Of a DNA stretch of 64,000 nucleotides, positions 37,540 through 49,580 are shown in pieces. The DNA is from Saturnia japonica (lineage: Eukaryota; Arthropoda; Insecta; Lepidoptera; Saturniidae): NCBI GenBank assembly GCA_033032175.1, contig CM065313.1, positions 16,469,327-16,533,326 of the forward strand, read 5' to 3'. The position numbers and the translations under genes were made by a program. Within the stretch, counting starts at the first letter, position 1. Every line of letters begins with the position of its first letter. The notes beneath the pieces were generated by a model that saw nothing but the letters and a program-made list of their open reading frames with translations, made no database searches and had not been told where the DNA came from.

Positions 37540-37805
37540 ACATATACCATAAAATACCATCGCGCCTGTATTCCCCGAAGATTTAGGGTAGATGTGTAGA
37601 TACAAATGTACACCCCACAGTTCGTCGGTTATGTTTTAAGATCTCATGTAATAGGGGGCGAACTTATTGCCATTAATCGGTAAAGCCAAAGCCATTCTCA
37701 AGCTGCTCTTGGCAATTTCATAGAAAAACTCAATAACACTTTACTCGATCTGGGAATCGAACTCAGGACTTCGAGCATAGCAGTCGCGCTTAGGACCACA
37801 TTGTA
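37540..37805 (-). repeat. tRNA-headed SINE, family 2
   Basis: The B box in minus sense is the complement of tgggaatcgaactc (37751-37764). The shared body includes tttcatagaaaaactcaata, gagcatagcagtcgcgctta and ataccatcgcgcctgtattc. An extra piece of about 100 bp separates the two halves relative to 27691-27915. Confidence 0.75.
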
Positions 37806-38639
37806 TGTTGGCAGATAAGTTACAGATAAATAATTTTCTAAAATACCACTGATTAAATAACACATTTTACTATAAATTTCATAAAAGTTTGTGTTGTTAT
37901 ACAGCTGTGTACGTGTTTTATACTCGAAGTTAATTGTAGGTTTAATTGAAACACATTATAACGAACAAACTTGGGCCGAAACGTAAACTAGCAAAACTAT
38001 TCGATAAATAAAGAGCTGTTACAAATAACGAGTGACATAGCTTGCCGTAGCGGTGGCAGTAAAATGGCATTCCAAGTGTATTACGATCGAATCTCATGAC
38101 CGCAGACCACATCGACGATTTCAGTGGTCACATACTGTTAGAAGCACGTCACGCCATGCTGCGGACAGTCGCCGCCGCCCACCACACGGAATCCGAAATG
38201 TCACTAGTGATGTGAAACGTAACTCAAATATCTGGAACTGGGATAATGTTACACAGTTTTATTTAAATCTATGTAGGTATTATAAAAGATTTTTTTAAAT
38301 ATTCGTAGACGAGTTCTTTGAACTTTCGAGGCCATGCGAAAGGGACAGTTTAAACAAATAAGTACCTACATGAATAGGAAGGTTGAAGATGAATCAACCG
38401 TGAGTTCTGAACGTATTTTTCCTAGGCACAAATGATTAAATCCGTACCAAACTTGTTGAATAAGCTTCAATAGTTGAATATTGAATATTATATTCAAAAT
38501 AATTCCAAATGGTATCTGGGTTTATATAGTGAATAATTGAGTAAGTCGATAGGCTTAAATATTTTTACTACACCTCATTTGTGAATTTTTTTTTCAGTAG
38601 TAGGACTTACCTTACAAATACCTTACAGTTTGTTAACTT

Positions 38640-38865
38640 CAATGATTTTGAGGAGTTACCCGGTGGATTTTCGATGTCGAAAGTCGAATGCCAATGAAAT
38701 TAAAACGGACCACCCTTTAGGTATATCTATTCCAACGAAAAAAGAATCATCTAAATCGATTCATAAACAAAGAAGTTATTCCTGAACATACATAAAAAAA
38801 TATACAATCGAATTAAGAACCTCCTCCTTTTATGAAGTCGATTAATAAACAGCCACTCATAAAAT
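38640..38865 (+). repeat. Dispersed repeat family C, copy
   Basis: It has ccaatgaaattaaaacggac, atctaaatcgattcataaac, aaagaagttattcctgaac and aacctcctccttttatgaag, parallel to 20050-20240. The tail is typical of a LINE or SINE 3' end (inference). Confidence 0.7.
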
Positions 38866-39017
38866 TATGCATTTTTGACTTGTCAACGTATTCATGCTTC
38901 GTACGCAAATATTAACTATAACATATAAAATAAATAAATCATTCGTTCGTTTATATAGTAATTATGGTAAAATTATATTCATTATAAAGAAAATTTAATA
39001 AATGGTATGTTAATACA

Positions 39018-40745
39018 TACCATAATACTGTAAATACTGAAGATATTTGGGGTATGTCAGTAATCGTAGTTCAGTCCATAATTGTCAATATTTCACCATA
39101 TCTGGCTAATATATTTAATCAGTGAATAAAAACAGGGACTTTCCCTAATTTAATGAAAATAAGTAAAGTAGTTCCTCTATTTAAATCAGGTTGTAGAAGT
39201 AATCTTGGAAATTATAGACCAATTTCTGTACTTCCGTCGATTAGTAAGATTTTCGAGAAAATTATGCTCAAGCAGCTAGTACAATATTTCAAAGTACAAG
39301 AGATTTTGGATAGTCGGCAATATGGTTTCACAAAATCTAAATCAACCACTGCCGCTGGTGCAACACTGCTAAGTCATATATATATAGGGCTTGGGAGGAG
39401 TCGCAGGATGCAATCGGTGTGTTCTGTGATCCTTCAAAGGCCTTCGACTGCGTTGACCACAGTACGCTTGTACTTAAGCTAAAACACTATGGTGTGCGTG
39501 AAACTTCTCTCGACCTCCTAATTTCTTATTTAACAAAGCGCTGTCAGAAAATAAGTGTAAATGGAGCAACCTCTTCGGGATCATTGGTTAGAGTCGGCGT
39601 CCCTCAGGGCTCGATTTTGGGACCATTTTTGTTTCTCGTTTATATAAACGATCTACCGTCCGTTGTTGAAAATAGTGCTGGCATGGTTCTTTTTGCAGAC
39701 GACACTTCACTTATATTCAAAGTGAAAAGAATAGATTCGGAGCTTAGGCAATTAAACAACACCTTATTTAAAATCTCTGAATGGTTTGCTTTAAATAATT
39801 TACTACTAAATGCAAACAAAACCAAATGTATGAGATTTGTCTTGCCCAATGTTCGGCGTGTTGATAGTAGTATCAAGATAGAAGGGAATTTAGTAGGCTT
39901 AGTTGATGGTACTGTCTTCTTGGGCATTACCCTTGATTGAAAATTACAATGGGGTCCGCATATTAAAACTTTGGCGGGAAGATTAAGTTCTGCTGCATTC
40001 GCAGTACGCAAAATTCGCTACTTAACAGATATTGCCACCGCTAGGTTAGTCTACTTCGCTTACTTTCATAGCTTAATGTCTTACAGTATTTTGCTGTGGG
40101 GTTCAGCAGCTGAGGTAGATACCATATTTATATTACAAAAGCGGGCAGTTCGAGCAATTTACAATATGAGACCCCGCGAATCACTAAAGAACAAGTTCCA
40201 GGAATTTAGTATTTTAACTTTGCCCTCCCAATACATCTTTGATAACTTAATGTATGTCCGTAAAAACTTAGACAAGCTGGATTTTGTCAAAGATCAGCAC
40301 AATGTAAATACTAGAAATAAAGATAAATTAGACTTACCGTGTTTTAGACTTAGTAAGACTAATAAAAGTTTTTTAGGTAATAGTGTTAGGTTCTATAACA
40401 AGATCCCAAAGCACATTACTGATTTACCTGACAACAAGTTCAAGGACCATGTCAAGCGGGTTTTACTGTCAAAAGGTTATTATAGGGTGGATCATTATGT
40501 GAATGATAGTGATGTGTGGAAGTGACTCCCTCTCTGTGCATCCACTAATATATTATTATTGTACCTGTTATATTTGTAACATTTGTACAGTTAACAAAAA
40601 AAAAAGAAATAAACCCGATCGAGTTTCTTACCGGTTCTTCTCGATGTCTGGGATATTTTCCGAACCGGCAGTAGTGTTTTGACATTCATAAGTGCCTTTT
40701 TAGGGCCTAAATTGAATAAAGATTATTTTGATTTTGAAATAAAAA
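39018..40745 (+). pseudogene. 5'-truncated LINE with broken reverse transcriptase
   Basis: The coding remnant starts near EDIWGMSV (about 39040) and includes VVPLFKSG, NYRPISVLPSISKIFEKI, VFCDPSKAFDCVDH, VPQGSILGPFLF and the FADDTS box that carries the catalytic Asp pair. It ends at 40525 with HYVNDSDVWK. Breaks seen: a stop at about 39111, a frameshift in a TA run near 39380, and TGA at 39938-39940 where LDWKLQW is expected (Trp to stop). The endonuclease and first ORF are absent. The 3' end is an attgaataaa-rich tail to about 40745. The motifs fit the Jockey/CR1-like group, possibly Daphne; the exact clade is not resolved. Confidence 0.92.
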
Positions 40746-40789
40746 ATATTAACTTAAGAAAAATCATTGAATAATACATATATACACAC

Positions 40790-41410
40790 ATACATTACGT
40801 CTTTACGGCATTACGGCAACATTTAGGCAGAGACCACGTCCTTCCACTGGTTACAATCCTGGCATACATCTTTCACTTCTTTAACATTCATCAATCTTTT
40901 CACGCACGCTCGTCGGTTTAGAATACTCTTGATCTGACCTTTCCTCTTCAATCACTCCTATTCACACTCGTCTTATAAATCTGTCTAGTCATTCTTCTTT
41001 CATTCATCCTCTCTACATGCCCAAACCATCTTAGCGTCCCTTTCTAGATCCGTATGACAATAACCTCTTTCACACCACAAAGTTCACTTATCACACTATT
41101 TCTAACTTCTCACTCAATTTACTCATAACAGATCTTTTAGCGCTCTCATTTCTAGTGCATTTATTCTACTTTCATTCTTTTTCTGTCACACCTAGCTTTC
41201 ACTTCCGTACGTAAGTGTTGGAACTAACCTTGCTCTATGCACAGGCTGATGAGTTTTCGTAGAAATTTCATGGCTGTTCATAAAGGTGTCCACGCCCCAT
41301 TCACCATGCTACCGACATTTACTCTCCTTCCTATATCACTTTCACATTTTACATCCCTGGTAAAAATCGATCCCAAGTATACAATCTCATTCACTTGCTC
41401 TAGTTCCTAG
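40790..41410 (-). pseudogene. LINE 3' fragment, same family as 11029-11305
   Basis: In minus-strand sense it reads LEQVNEIVYLGSIFTRDVKC, then IGRRVNVGSMVNGAW, then QKKNESRINALEMRALKDLL, and later [20 protein letters not shown]. Several stops and frame changes follow. VYLGSxxTRD and WFGHVERM are typical of the region after the reverse-transcriptase core. It adjoins the 3' end of the LINE at 39018-40745 in opposite orientation. Confidence 0.78.
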
Positions 41411-42068
41411 TAATTAAATAAACATATTTGAACTAATCTTTCATATAAGTATGTATACCATTAACATTTGCGAATTATTTAACATTATTTTGTGGATATC
41501 TATTACAACACTAGTTGACACGTGATCGTAATACTAACAGAAACGTTAAACAGGACAGCACTAAGTTCAATGGCTCGACAGAAATGTGGCTAATGGACAA
41601 TCTGAAACTTATTTTGTCAGTAAGCTTTCTTAGATAACTTAGATTGCCTATTACTTATACACGAACATATTATTGAATTGAATTTGATTACTGAATTAAA
41701 CAAGATATTTGGCCTCTATTATTTTGCAAATAAGACAACTAAAATGTAAATATATATAAGAACACGAGCTGTATTGTTAAACTATTTTTACTATTACATA
41801 TGAAATGAAATAATACATGTTACTCTGTCTATAAGATAGAACAATAGGAGAAAGGTTAGATAATTATATATTATGTAATCAATACAATGATCACTTTAAA
41901 TAAATATTTACATTGAAACAATAAGGAGATGCATTGTAATCATAAGTAATCAAAATATTCATATGTAATTATAATTACAAACTAGTGTATAAGTTGTTCG
42001 CAAATTGCAAATATCAATAAGTGAATTCATAAGTTAAATCCAGCCTAAAAGAGTTTTAAGCAATATGT

Positions 42069-42615
42069 ATGTATTATCACAGGGAATACTGGTTGCACCT
42101 TTGGGACAGATCCGCAAATTACCTTCTAGAAGTCCTGGACAAGTTGCGGATATGGACTGCCCGAATTGTAAATTATGTAAACTTCACTAAATTCATCGAG
42201 CTGGTTCAGGTGTGCAGGGACATTGTCTCGCTGAGCGTGTTATATCGTCTGTATCATGGCGAGTATTCTAAGGAGCTGTTCAACCTAATCCCCTCATCTC
42301 CCTTTCACAACAGAACTACACACTGGGCTCCAGAGTAATAGCTTTACGGTAACCTCCATCTCGGCACGACCAAAAAGGTTCTCTTCGTTTTATTTTTGTC
42401 GTACTATGAAGCTGTGGAAGTGTCTCCCGGAAAGGGCATTCCCTCCTTCCTTCAAGATAGGGTCCTTCAAACGTAACGTAAAGAAACATTTGAGCAGGCT
42501 GGCATGACAGCGACCATTCACGATGGATTGTAGATCTCACGGTATTCGCCAATGATATTGAATTACACTCACCATCAGGTACAGTGGTCTTTTTACCGTG
42601 CTACGTAAAAAAAAC
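42069..42615 (+). pseudogene. Jockey-like LINE C-terminal fragment
   Basis: It reads RSANYLLEVLDKLRIWTARI, then VCRDIVSLSVLYRLYHGEYS, KELFNLIPSSPFHNRTT, and in other frames WKCLPERAFPPSFKIGSFKR followed by NVKKHL. The order RRDVxSLxxFYRxYHGECSEELFxLIP...RT...W..LP...FPxxxxxxxFKRNVKxHL is the usual C-terminus of a very common insect LINE. It has multiple frame breaks and no reverse-transcriptase core. Confidence 0.8.
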
Positions 42616-44401
42616 ACGTTTACAAAATTACAACTATAAAAAAATCACAAATTAAACCGTCTTCGGTATTTCAATCAAAGTTATATAAAGTAAATCGTCA
42701 ACAATCCAAGACACGCGAACTCGAGGCTGCTTGGCCTTTCCGAGTTGAAGGAAAAATTATTTCACTTTTACCGTGTCACGTGAAACTCCGTCCTCATATT
42801 TGTTTACAAGCATATTTACCGTAATATCCATTATAAAGTCGACTTTAGATTAAACTTTAGATTACCCAAAACCGGCCAAGACAGCTTTCGTTTTCTTTTT
42901 ATAGTGTTGAAAAGTGTAACCACGGGTCTTAGAGCCATAGAACTGCGTGATTCTTTATTTTAGTTATTACGTGATTGAATTCTGTATTTGTAAACATCTT
43001 GCTTTAGTCCTCCTGTACAATATAGCTTCTTTAGTACCTACTTAATTTGATGTTGTATCCTTCATCATACCATTTAAAATGGTTAAACACTTATGACAAG
43101 TATGTCAGACTAGGTCGCGACCACCATATACCGGTACCCGCCTTAGCGACACGCTTAGGTGCTTAGTTTTAATTTCTTGAGTTTTCTAATATTAGTATAG
43201 ATTTTGCGAATCATTTACCAATGAGATATAACACTGCAGTGTTCTTCTTCTTTTTATATAATGCCAACGTATTTTTCTAATACTCAGAGTTTTAAAGTGG
43301 TGGCTCTCTTGTTAAAACTATCCAGACAGTTTTGTGAACAATGTAAGATTTGTCCTCCTAGTTACTACCAAATTCTATCTCGCACAATGCCACCAATATT
43401 ACATACATAATATAGGGTCCAAATAACTTTACGTAATGAATAACAAAAGTCATAACATGGCAGATAAAGATCAAAAAAAAAGTTCAATATGTCACTAATT
43501 TCACTATATTATTTATGAAAATAACCTATTAAAGACTGTAAAAAAATTATTAATACAAAATAATCTTTTTTAAAACAAGATTTTACTCAATATTTCAATA
43601 ATATTAACGCGCAGATATGCATGTCAAATTCCCTTTTCTCTTTTTTTATTAGGGCTACAAGCTTTCAAAATTATTGAAATAATGAATAAAACTAGTTTTT
43701 AAAAATATTTATTAGTATATTTTCGTATTATTTTCAGCAAACTCTTTCATTTGATACCCATATCATGGAGGCGCATAAAAAACAGCTGGTCCGCCATCTT
43801 TGATAGTTCCCCGTATTTGTTTTAGAATGACGTCGCTTAGCTAACCATGCATTATCGTCAAAACTAAACGTGTATGCAAAAATTCAGCTCATCAGTCGGA
43901 GATAACTGTTTTAAAATTCAGTTGCAAGATTTGACCCGTACTAATAAGGCAAGTTAAAGCTTTTAACAACAATATATTACTTGCGTGAATACCGAGGAAA
44001 ATAAAGTTCATCATCTCCCCACAAAACAATCTCATGTCTTATGTAAATTAACCTAAATTCAATTACGTAACTCTTATAACTGAGAAACAAAACTTATACT
44101 GTCTCTGTACAAACAATCAGCTGATTGTAATTAAGATAAATTGTTGCTTCGAATCACATTTGTTAGCATGTGAGAGTACTTAACTCAATTAAAATATTTA
44201 ATTAAATTTTAAATGTAATAACATGCCCTTGATATATTTTAAAACTGTTTTCTTATATTACTTTTTATTTTAGCTCCAATAAATAACGATAAAAATAATA
44301 AATTTTATATTTCAACAGAGATCAGGATTTGATAACAAGATCATTTAATGGTCTTTAGTTCTTTCTGTCTGTATTTAAAATGTGTATTTCTGTCTGTAGA
44401 C

Positions 44402-44884
44402 ATCTATTATAATCGACACTGATCATCATCATCATCATCATCATTTCAGCCGCAGGACGTCCACTGCTGAACATAGGCCTCCCCCATAGATCTCCAGAGC
44501 GACCTGATCTTGTGCGGCCTGCACCCAACGGCTCCCAGCGACCTTTATTATGTCGTCTTTCCATCTAGTGGGGGACCGTCCTACGCTGCGCTTTCCGGTG
44601 CGTGGTCTCCACTCGAGAACATTTCTGCCCCAACGGCCGTCAGTTCTCCGAACTATTTGCCCCGCCCACTGCCACTTCAACTTGCTAATCCTTTTGGCTA
44701 TGTCGGTTACCTTAGTTTGTCTACGGATCTCCTCATTTCTGATTCGATCTCGTAGAGAAACACCAAGCATAGCCCTCTCCATAGCTCGCTGAGCGACCTT
44801 GAGCTTTCTTATGAGGCCCACAGTGAGCCGTATGTCATCACTGGCAACACACACTGGTCAAAGACTTTCGTCTTGAGGCACTGA
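44402..44884 (-). pseudogene. RTE-type LINE 3' fragment with (ATC)n tail
   Basis: In minus-strand sense QCLKTKVFDQCVLPVMTYGS leads, after a small deletion and frame change, into GLIRKLKVAQRAMERAMLGV, then SLRDRIRNEEIRRQTKVTDI, LKWQWAGQIVRRTDGRWG and KRSVGRSPTRWKDDI. The element ends in a short trinucleotide run (44421-44444, atc repeats), which is how RTE elements commonly end. The endonuclease and reverse-transcriptase core are missing. Confidence 0.88.
44421..44444 (+). repeat. (ATC)n microsatellite
   Basis: About eight atc units in tandem. They form the 3' tail of the RTE-type fragment at 44402-44884. Confidence 0.9.
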
Positions 44885-46384
44885 GGTATTTACACTGATC
44901 ACGAATATACTATTAATTAAAAAAAAAAAAACTGTGTCTCTGTCTATTTGTATGTCCAGATTTAACTCAAAAACGGCTTGAGCGATAATCGTGAAATTTT
45001 GTACATGCGAAGTTTATGTCATTTCTCAATTGTTATTCATGTGTAATTTCATACATTACCGGCTACTCTTAGGCATTCTATAGAATGCCGGCATTTTATA
45101 CATTGCCTAAATATATATAAAATATAACACAATTCTAAAAGTTGTTTCATTTAGACTTAAGTACATAAAACTTACCTACCATGTGTCTCATTAAACAAAA
45201 ACAATGAATATAATTTGCAAATAAACTCCAGAAACCGTTTTAACTTAAATAATTATATTATAGCTAAGAAGAAACGCAGCGCTATACACAATGTTTGTAA
45301 TGAAGTTCTTAGTTTGTTCCTTCACAAACAACACCAGAATTGTTTATTTTATAAAATAAACTAAATAGTTTTAAGTTTTAAACTAAATTGCAAACAATTC
45401 AGCGCTTTCGATTTGGTAGAAAATGTACATTGACTTTTTTATTACTAACTATATTATAGAGGTAAATTATTTTATTTATGTTATCGCATCTACTCATAAA
45501 ATTTATTACTTCTATTCATAAACTTTAATATAGTTTTCAACTCAGTAAAGAACTTATACTAAAAATTGGGACATAGTTACTTTAAAAAAGTCATTGCGTG
45601 TACTTATTAGTTATACATACTTTTTTAAATATATTATATTGTATAATAACATCTATTTTGATTAAAAAATTTTTCGGACTGACTATACAGTAAGCCTAGT
45701 AAGTAGTAAGTAAGTCAGTAAGACTGACTATACAGTATACAGTTAGAAACTAGAGCCTCTGATGGCTTTTACACCGTCACCGTGACTATCTTAACTACAT
45801 TAACCACAATAAAACAAATCGTTTAGCAAATAACTTTATAGTGTAAATTTTTTAAAATTAAAAGTGCAAATTCTAATCATATTTTATCACAAACTGCTTA
45901 AGAAGTATAAATTAAAAAATAAAAACATTTTACACTCTGATCCAACATAAATAATACAATTATGTTCACAGCAATATATCCGCATTGATGCTTGAAATTA
46001 AAGTATCACCTCTGTTGTGAACAAACAGACACAAAGACACACAAAGGTCTATAAATTGAAATTACGCCTCACAGGTTACTTACGTCAAAGAGATTATAAA
46101 CGACGCTATGCAACTTTCAAGCATTCGTTACCAGTTTCAGCAGGAAAAATCTTATTATATTCTGTTTAACTCGTGACGTAAATTTCAATTACTTTCAAGG
46201 ACGACATTAAAACATACAATAGAAGTCCTTGTTTCGATTTAAACATTCGTTTTTATGAGTACTTTTTTACTCTCATATTCTGAGAACTTTCCATTCAAGT
46301 ATATTTATTTTTTTACATTGTATATTAGAACGTTATAAATAACTTTGATCGATAGACAGTATTATTTATTTAGACATTTTTTAT

Positions 46385-46790
46385 TATATCAGCATTTTAC
46401 TATAATAGTTCTGTTTGTAGGCGTGATATGATTTAAGAAAAAACACAAATAACCTTATATCAAGTTAGAGCCTTTTAGTGTGTTATACAATTAACTTTCG
46501 AGATACTTTATAGATTTATTTTAAGCTTAAGACCTTTTTAAATCACGTGTATTGTGTAATAAATTCTACTTTAGCATTCTGTAACAATAGTATTTATTGT
46601 TTGTAGCTGTGATATCAAAATTATGATTAAGTAATTTAGATAAAGCACAAATAACCTTATATCAAAGTTGGGGGTTTTAGTTTGTTACTTATGTATCTTT
46701 CGGGATACTGTTTAGATCTATTTTAAGGTTAAGAACTTTTTAAAACATAAATATTTTATAGTGAATTCTACTTAGGTACGCATTAATGTT
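46385..46790 (+). repeat. 202-bp tandem duplication
   Basis: Two diverged units lie side by side. cacaaataaccttatatcaa occurs at 46444 and 46646. Each is followed by a ttttagt.tgtta block, a cg.gatact block, agat.tattttaag and a gt(a)aattctacttag-like end. Nothing coding was recognised. Confidence 0.8.
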
Positions 46791-46960
46791 AATTCTCTAT
46801 TGTATCAAATTTATAAAAGTATAGTGTATACTATAATTTGTTTTTTGTTTTCTTATGTTTTGACATTATTTCGGCAAGTGTACCTCTATGCGATAGATGT
46901 ACGTAAGTATGTGGGGTGGCAGTGTACACAGGCAAAACACCGCCACCTAATCCCAAAGCT

Positions 46961-46983
46961 GGGGGGGGGGGGGGGGGGGGGGG
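46961..46983 (+). repeat. Run of 23 consecutive G
   Basis: An uninterrupted mono-G tract follows cccaaagct and precedes tattccggg. It is highly unusual in AT-rich DNA. Its length may be unreliable in assembly. Confidence 0.95.
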
Positions 46984-48305
46984 TATTCCGGGTACTATTA
47001 AAATTTTAATATTATGAGAAACGCTTGTGAGTGCTTGAATTTTCCAAGTATTATAAACGAAGCACGGATTATTTTATGGATTAAGTAAATTACAATCTAG
47101 TAAGTTTTTGGATAGGATTAATTTTAATGCTTTTAATTACATATTACAACGAGAGCCGAGAGGAAGCCTCCTAAATTAATTAAATATTTGATCTTCTAGC
47201 ATTCTATACTTATACATAGTAATATTTTATGAACTTATAATTTCGAACCTACATAAATAATCTTAATAACTTAGGGGACCAGTTTTACAATTTCAAAGAT
47301 AATCTTACATAGTTATACGGTCGCGCGGTCGGCCTAATTGAGAGTCAACTTTTCCATGCAGTATTTTTCTCAGGAATGTATCGTTATTATTTTATTTATA
47401 TTCGTTATATTATATCGATTATTATCGATGGTACTTACTTTCTTTTCTTCTTTCCTATGCGGCATTTATCAATAATTTACTCGTATTTAATTTTATATTA
47501 GTGAAACAAAAATACCGCAAACTTTAATATTTTCATTTTTTACATTTACTTTACATAATTATATTTACATGTACTTTTACTTTATATTCCCACTCTAAAA
47601 TGATTCCTATGTCGTTCATGAGATTAGGCTTCATCTCAATTACAACGTTGTACATGAAACCACTTCAGTGTGACGTCATCGCCACTTAATATTCACGCTG
47701 TTCCTACAATTACAGCATGTCGGAAGTAATGTTTCCCGGCACAGTTGATGGACATAAACTGTTCAGTTAGACCGTTATTTACACAAACATATTTATTTAC
47801 TAGATTATAGTACCTAACTATAAACTAATATAAACAATTAATCAGTTATTTTAATTACAATTTTAGTTAAATTATTTATTGGATGTTCTGAACATTGTTG
47901 AATCTGAAATAAGTATTTTGTTAAGGTACTTATCACATCGATACCATGTTTTTTTGTTTTTTAATTATTATTTTTTAACTACATACTTAAACAATTTGAT
48001 ATTTAAGTGAAGGTATCCCCTTAGCTCAGCATTCAGTTGCACTACCATATCTGTAATAAAAGAAAATATGAATAGTTGATAGTTATATCATCAATCATCT
48101 TCATTAATCACGACTTACTGTGTCCGAATGGATTGCGACTGTCATGCACTAGTTGTAACACCCGCCATAGCAGCACGCTTAGGCGTGTTGTGTTTCAGGA
48201 TCACCCGGTGTGTATTCATTGATGAAGCGGGGTAGCAGGTGGTGGTAGGGATCGCAACCACCATGCCCATTTCGGGACCACAACGTTTCGGAATCAGCTA
48301 GTATA

Positions 48306-48697
48306 GGGGACATTCAAATATTACGTAACGCATTTTTTTGAAGATTTTTGTACCGCCCTCGGCCCCTTACATTACGTTACGTAAAACCCAAGTCAGCATG
48401 TCAGCATAAGAGCTTTTTAGACCAAGAACAGCTGATGATGCAAATCTCCCTGTTTTGAGGAAATTAATAACACACTTCAAAACACTGACTACACTACAGT
48501 TATGTGCTTCTGCGTACACACTAACGAAAACAAGATAAAAATGACGTAAAGTTTTAATTTTCTAGTTTTTATTTCAATATAAAAAAAATCAATGTTACAT
48601 AACGCGTTTATTGAAACCCCCTCTCGCCCGTGTAACGCATCGTAACGTTAAGATCCCCCTTCCCCCAAATTTCGTTACGTAATACTTGAATAGGCCG
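48306..48697. mobile_element. MITE-like element with inverted ends
   Basis: The left end (gggacattcaaatattacgt aacg) and the complement of the right end (ggcctattcaagtattacgt aacg) align with few differences over about 25 bases. The 392-bp interior has another ttacgttacgtaaaa block and a cccc-rich stretch near the right end. It has no open frame of note. Target duplications are not clear. Confidence 0.7.
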
Positions 48698-49354
48698 ACA
48701 TAACACCGACGACCGGCAATGTACTGTCAATATTACGGTGCCCTCAATTATTTTTTGACAATCCCGTACTTACCAAAAGGCCACTGCCATCAATTTGCGG
48801 TGGTACGATGAAAATGCCCATGTATAAAAAAGAAGACTATAAAAAATCAAGACAGAATCTAATACAGCACAAACAAAATGTTTTATTGATGAAAAAAAAA
48901 TTGATTAATAAACAAAAATCAGTTCTATCGCATACTAAATATGATACATTTCCGTATATACTGAATTCGTGTCATTTCGCAGTCCCTGTTTGTTAGCAGA
49001 AATGAGTAATGGCTCCTGGAAATTGCGTTCGCTAATAACTTCTTGCAGAGTTTTCAGGTTTGATCTACCCTGGGCAAATGGGGAGGGACGACCGATCTCA
49101 ACTTTGTAATAAAAGTTGAACAGAATTTCGGCTGTCACTTTGTTTCGAGTTATTACGGTGTGGGCTTATTAATCATTGTCAAGTTTCGCTTACTTTGGAA
49201 CGTGTGAAATTATTACGAAAGCTTACTCGTCACTTAACACTTATAATTATGGGCTTGTATCCTTATAATAAAAAGTTTACCTGTACTAATTTAAACACGT
49301 AAGAAGTTAGATGTTGTAACTTTGGTGTAATAAAACAAAAAGAACTTCAACACT

Positions 49355-49580
49355 TGCCAACAACATGATGAAGTTAGCCATCAATGCTAATCATGTAAGT
49401 TCATTTTACTGACTTTCTTTAATTATGTAACGATGTATAAATACTTAAACATTGTTTTAATCAAATCATAATTTATGAGTCAGTAAAATGAATTTATATT
49501 ATCATTGATGACTAACTACATGATGCATTTCTGTCAAACGATGCGCGCGCAATTTTCAATTTTACCCTCTACTAAACACG
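49355..49580. mobile_element. Palindromic MITE
   Basis: The left arm (acatgatgaagttagccatc aatgctaat...ttcattttactga, from 49363) is the inverted complement of the right arm (tcagtaaaatgaatt...atcattgatgactaactaca tgatgc, to about 49535). The arms are about 47 bp around a 70-bp spacer. The right flank (ccctctactaaacacgccaa) is shared, inverted, with the copy at 20615-20750. Confidence 0.75.

Larger units (their letters stand above)
31564..39017. other. First third of the 22.5-kb intron
   Basis: Repeats at 34165, 35279, 36008, 37540 and 38640 and the hairpin at 35856 are listed separately. Between them the DNA is AT-rich, with only short chance frames. Confidence 0.6.
41411..48305. other. Middle of the 22.5-kb intron
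   Basis: Apart from LINE fragments at 42069 and 44402, the tandem duplication and the G run, 42616-44400, 44885-46384 and 46984-48305 show no supported feature. 43770-43860 (ccgccatctttgatagttcc) has the look of an old transposon end. Confidence 0.5.
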
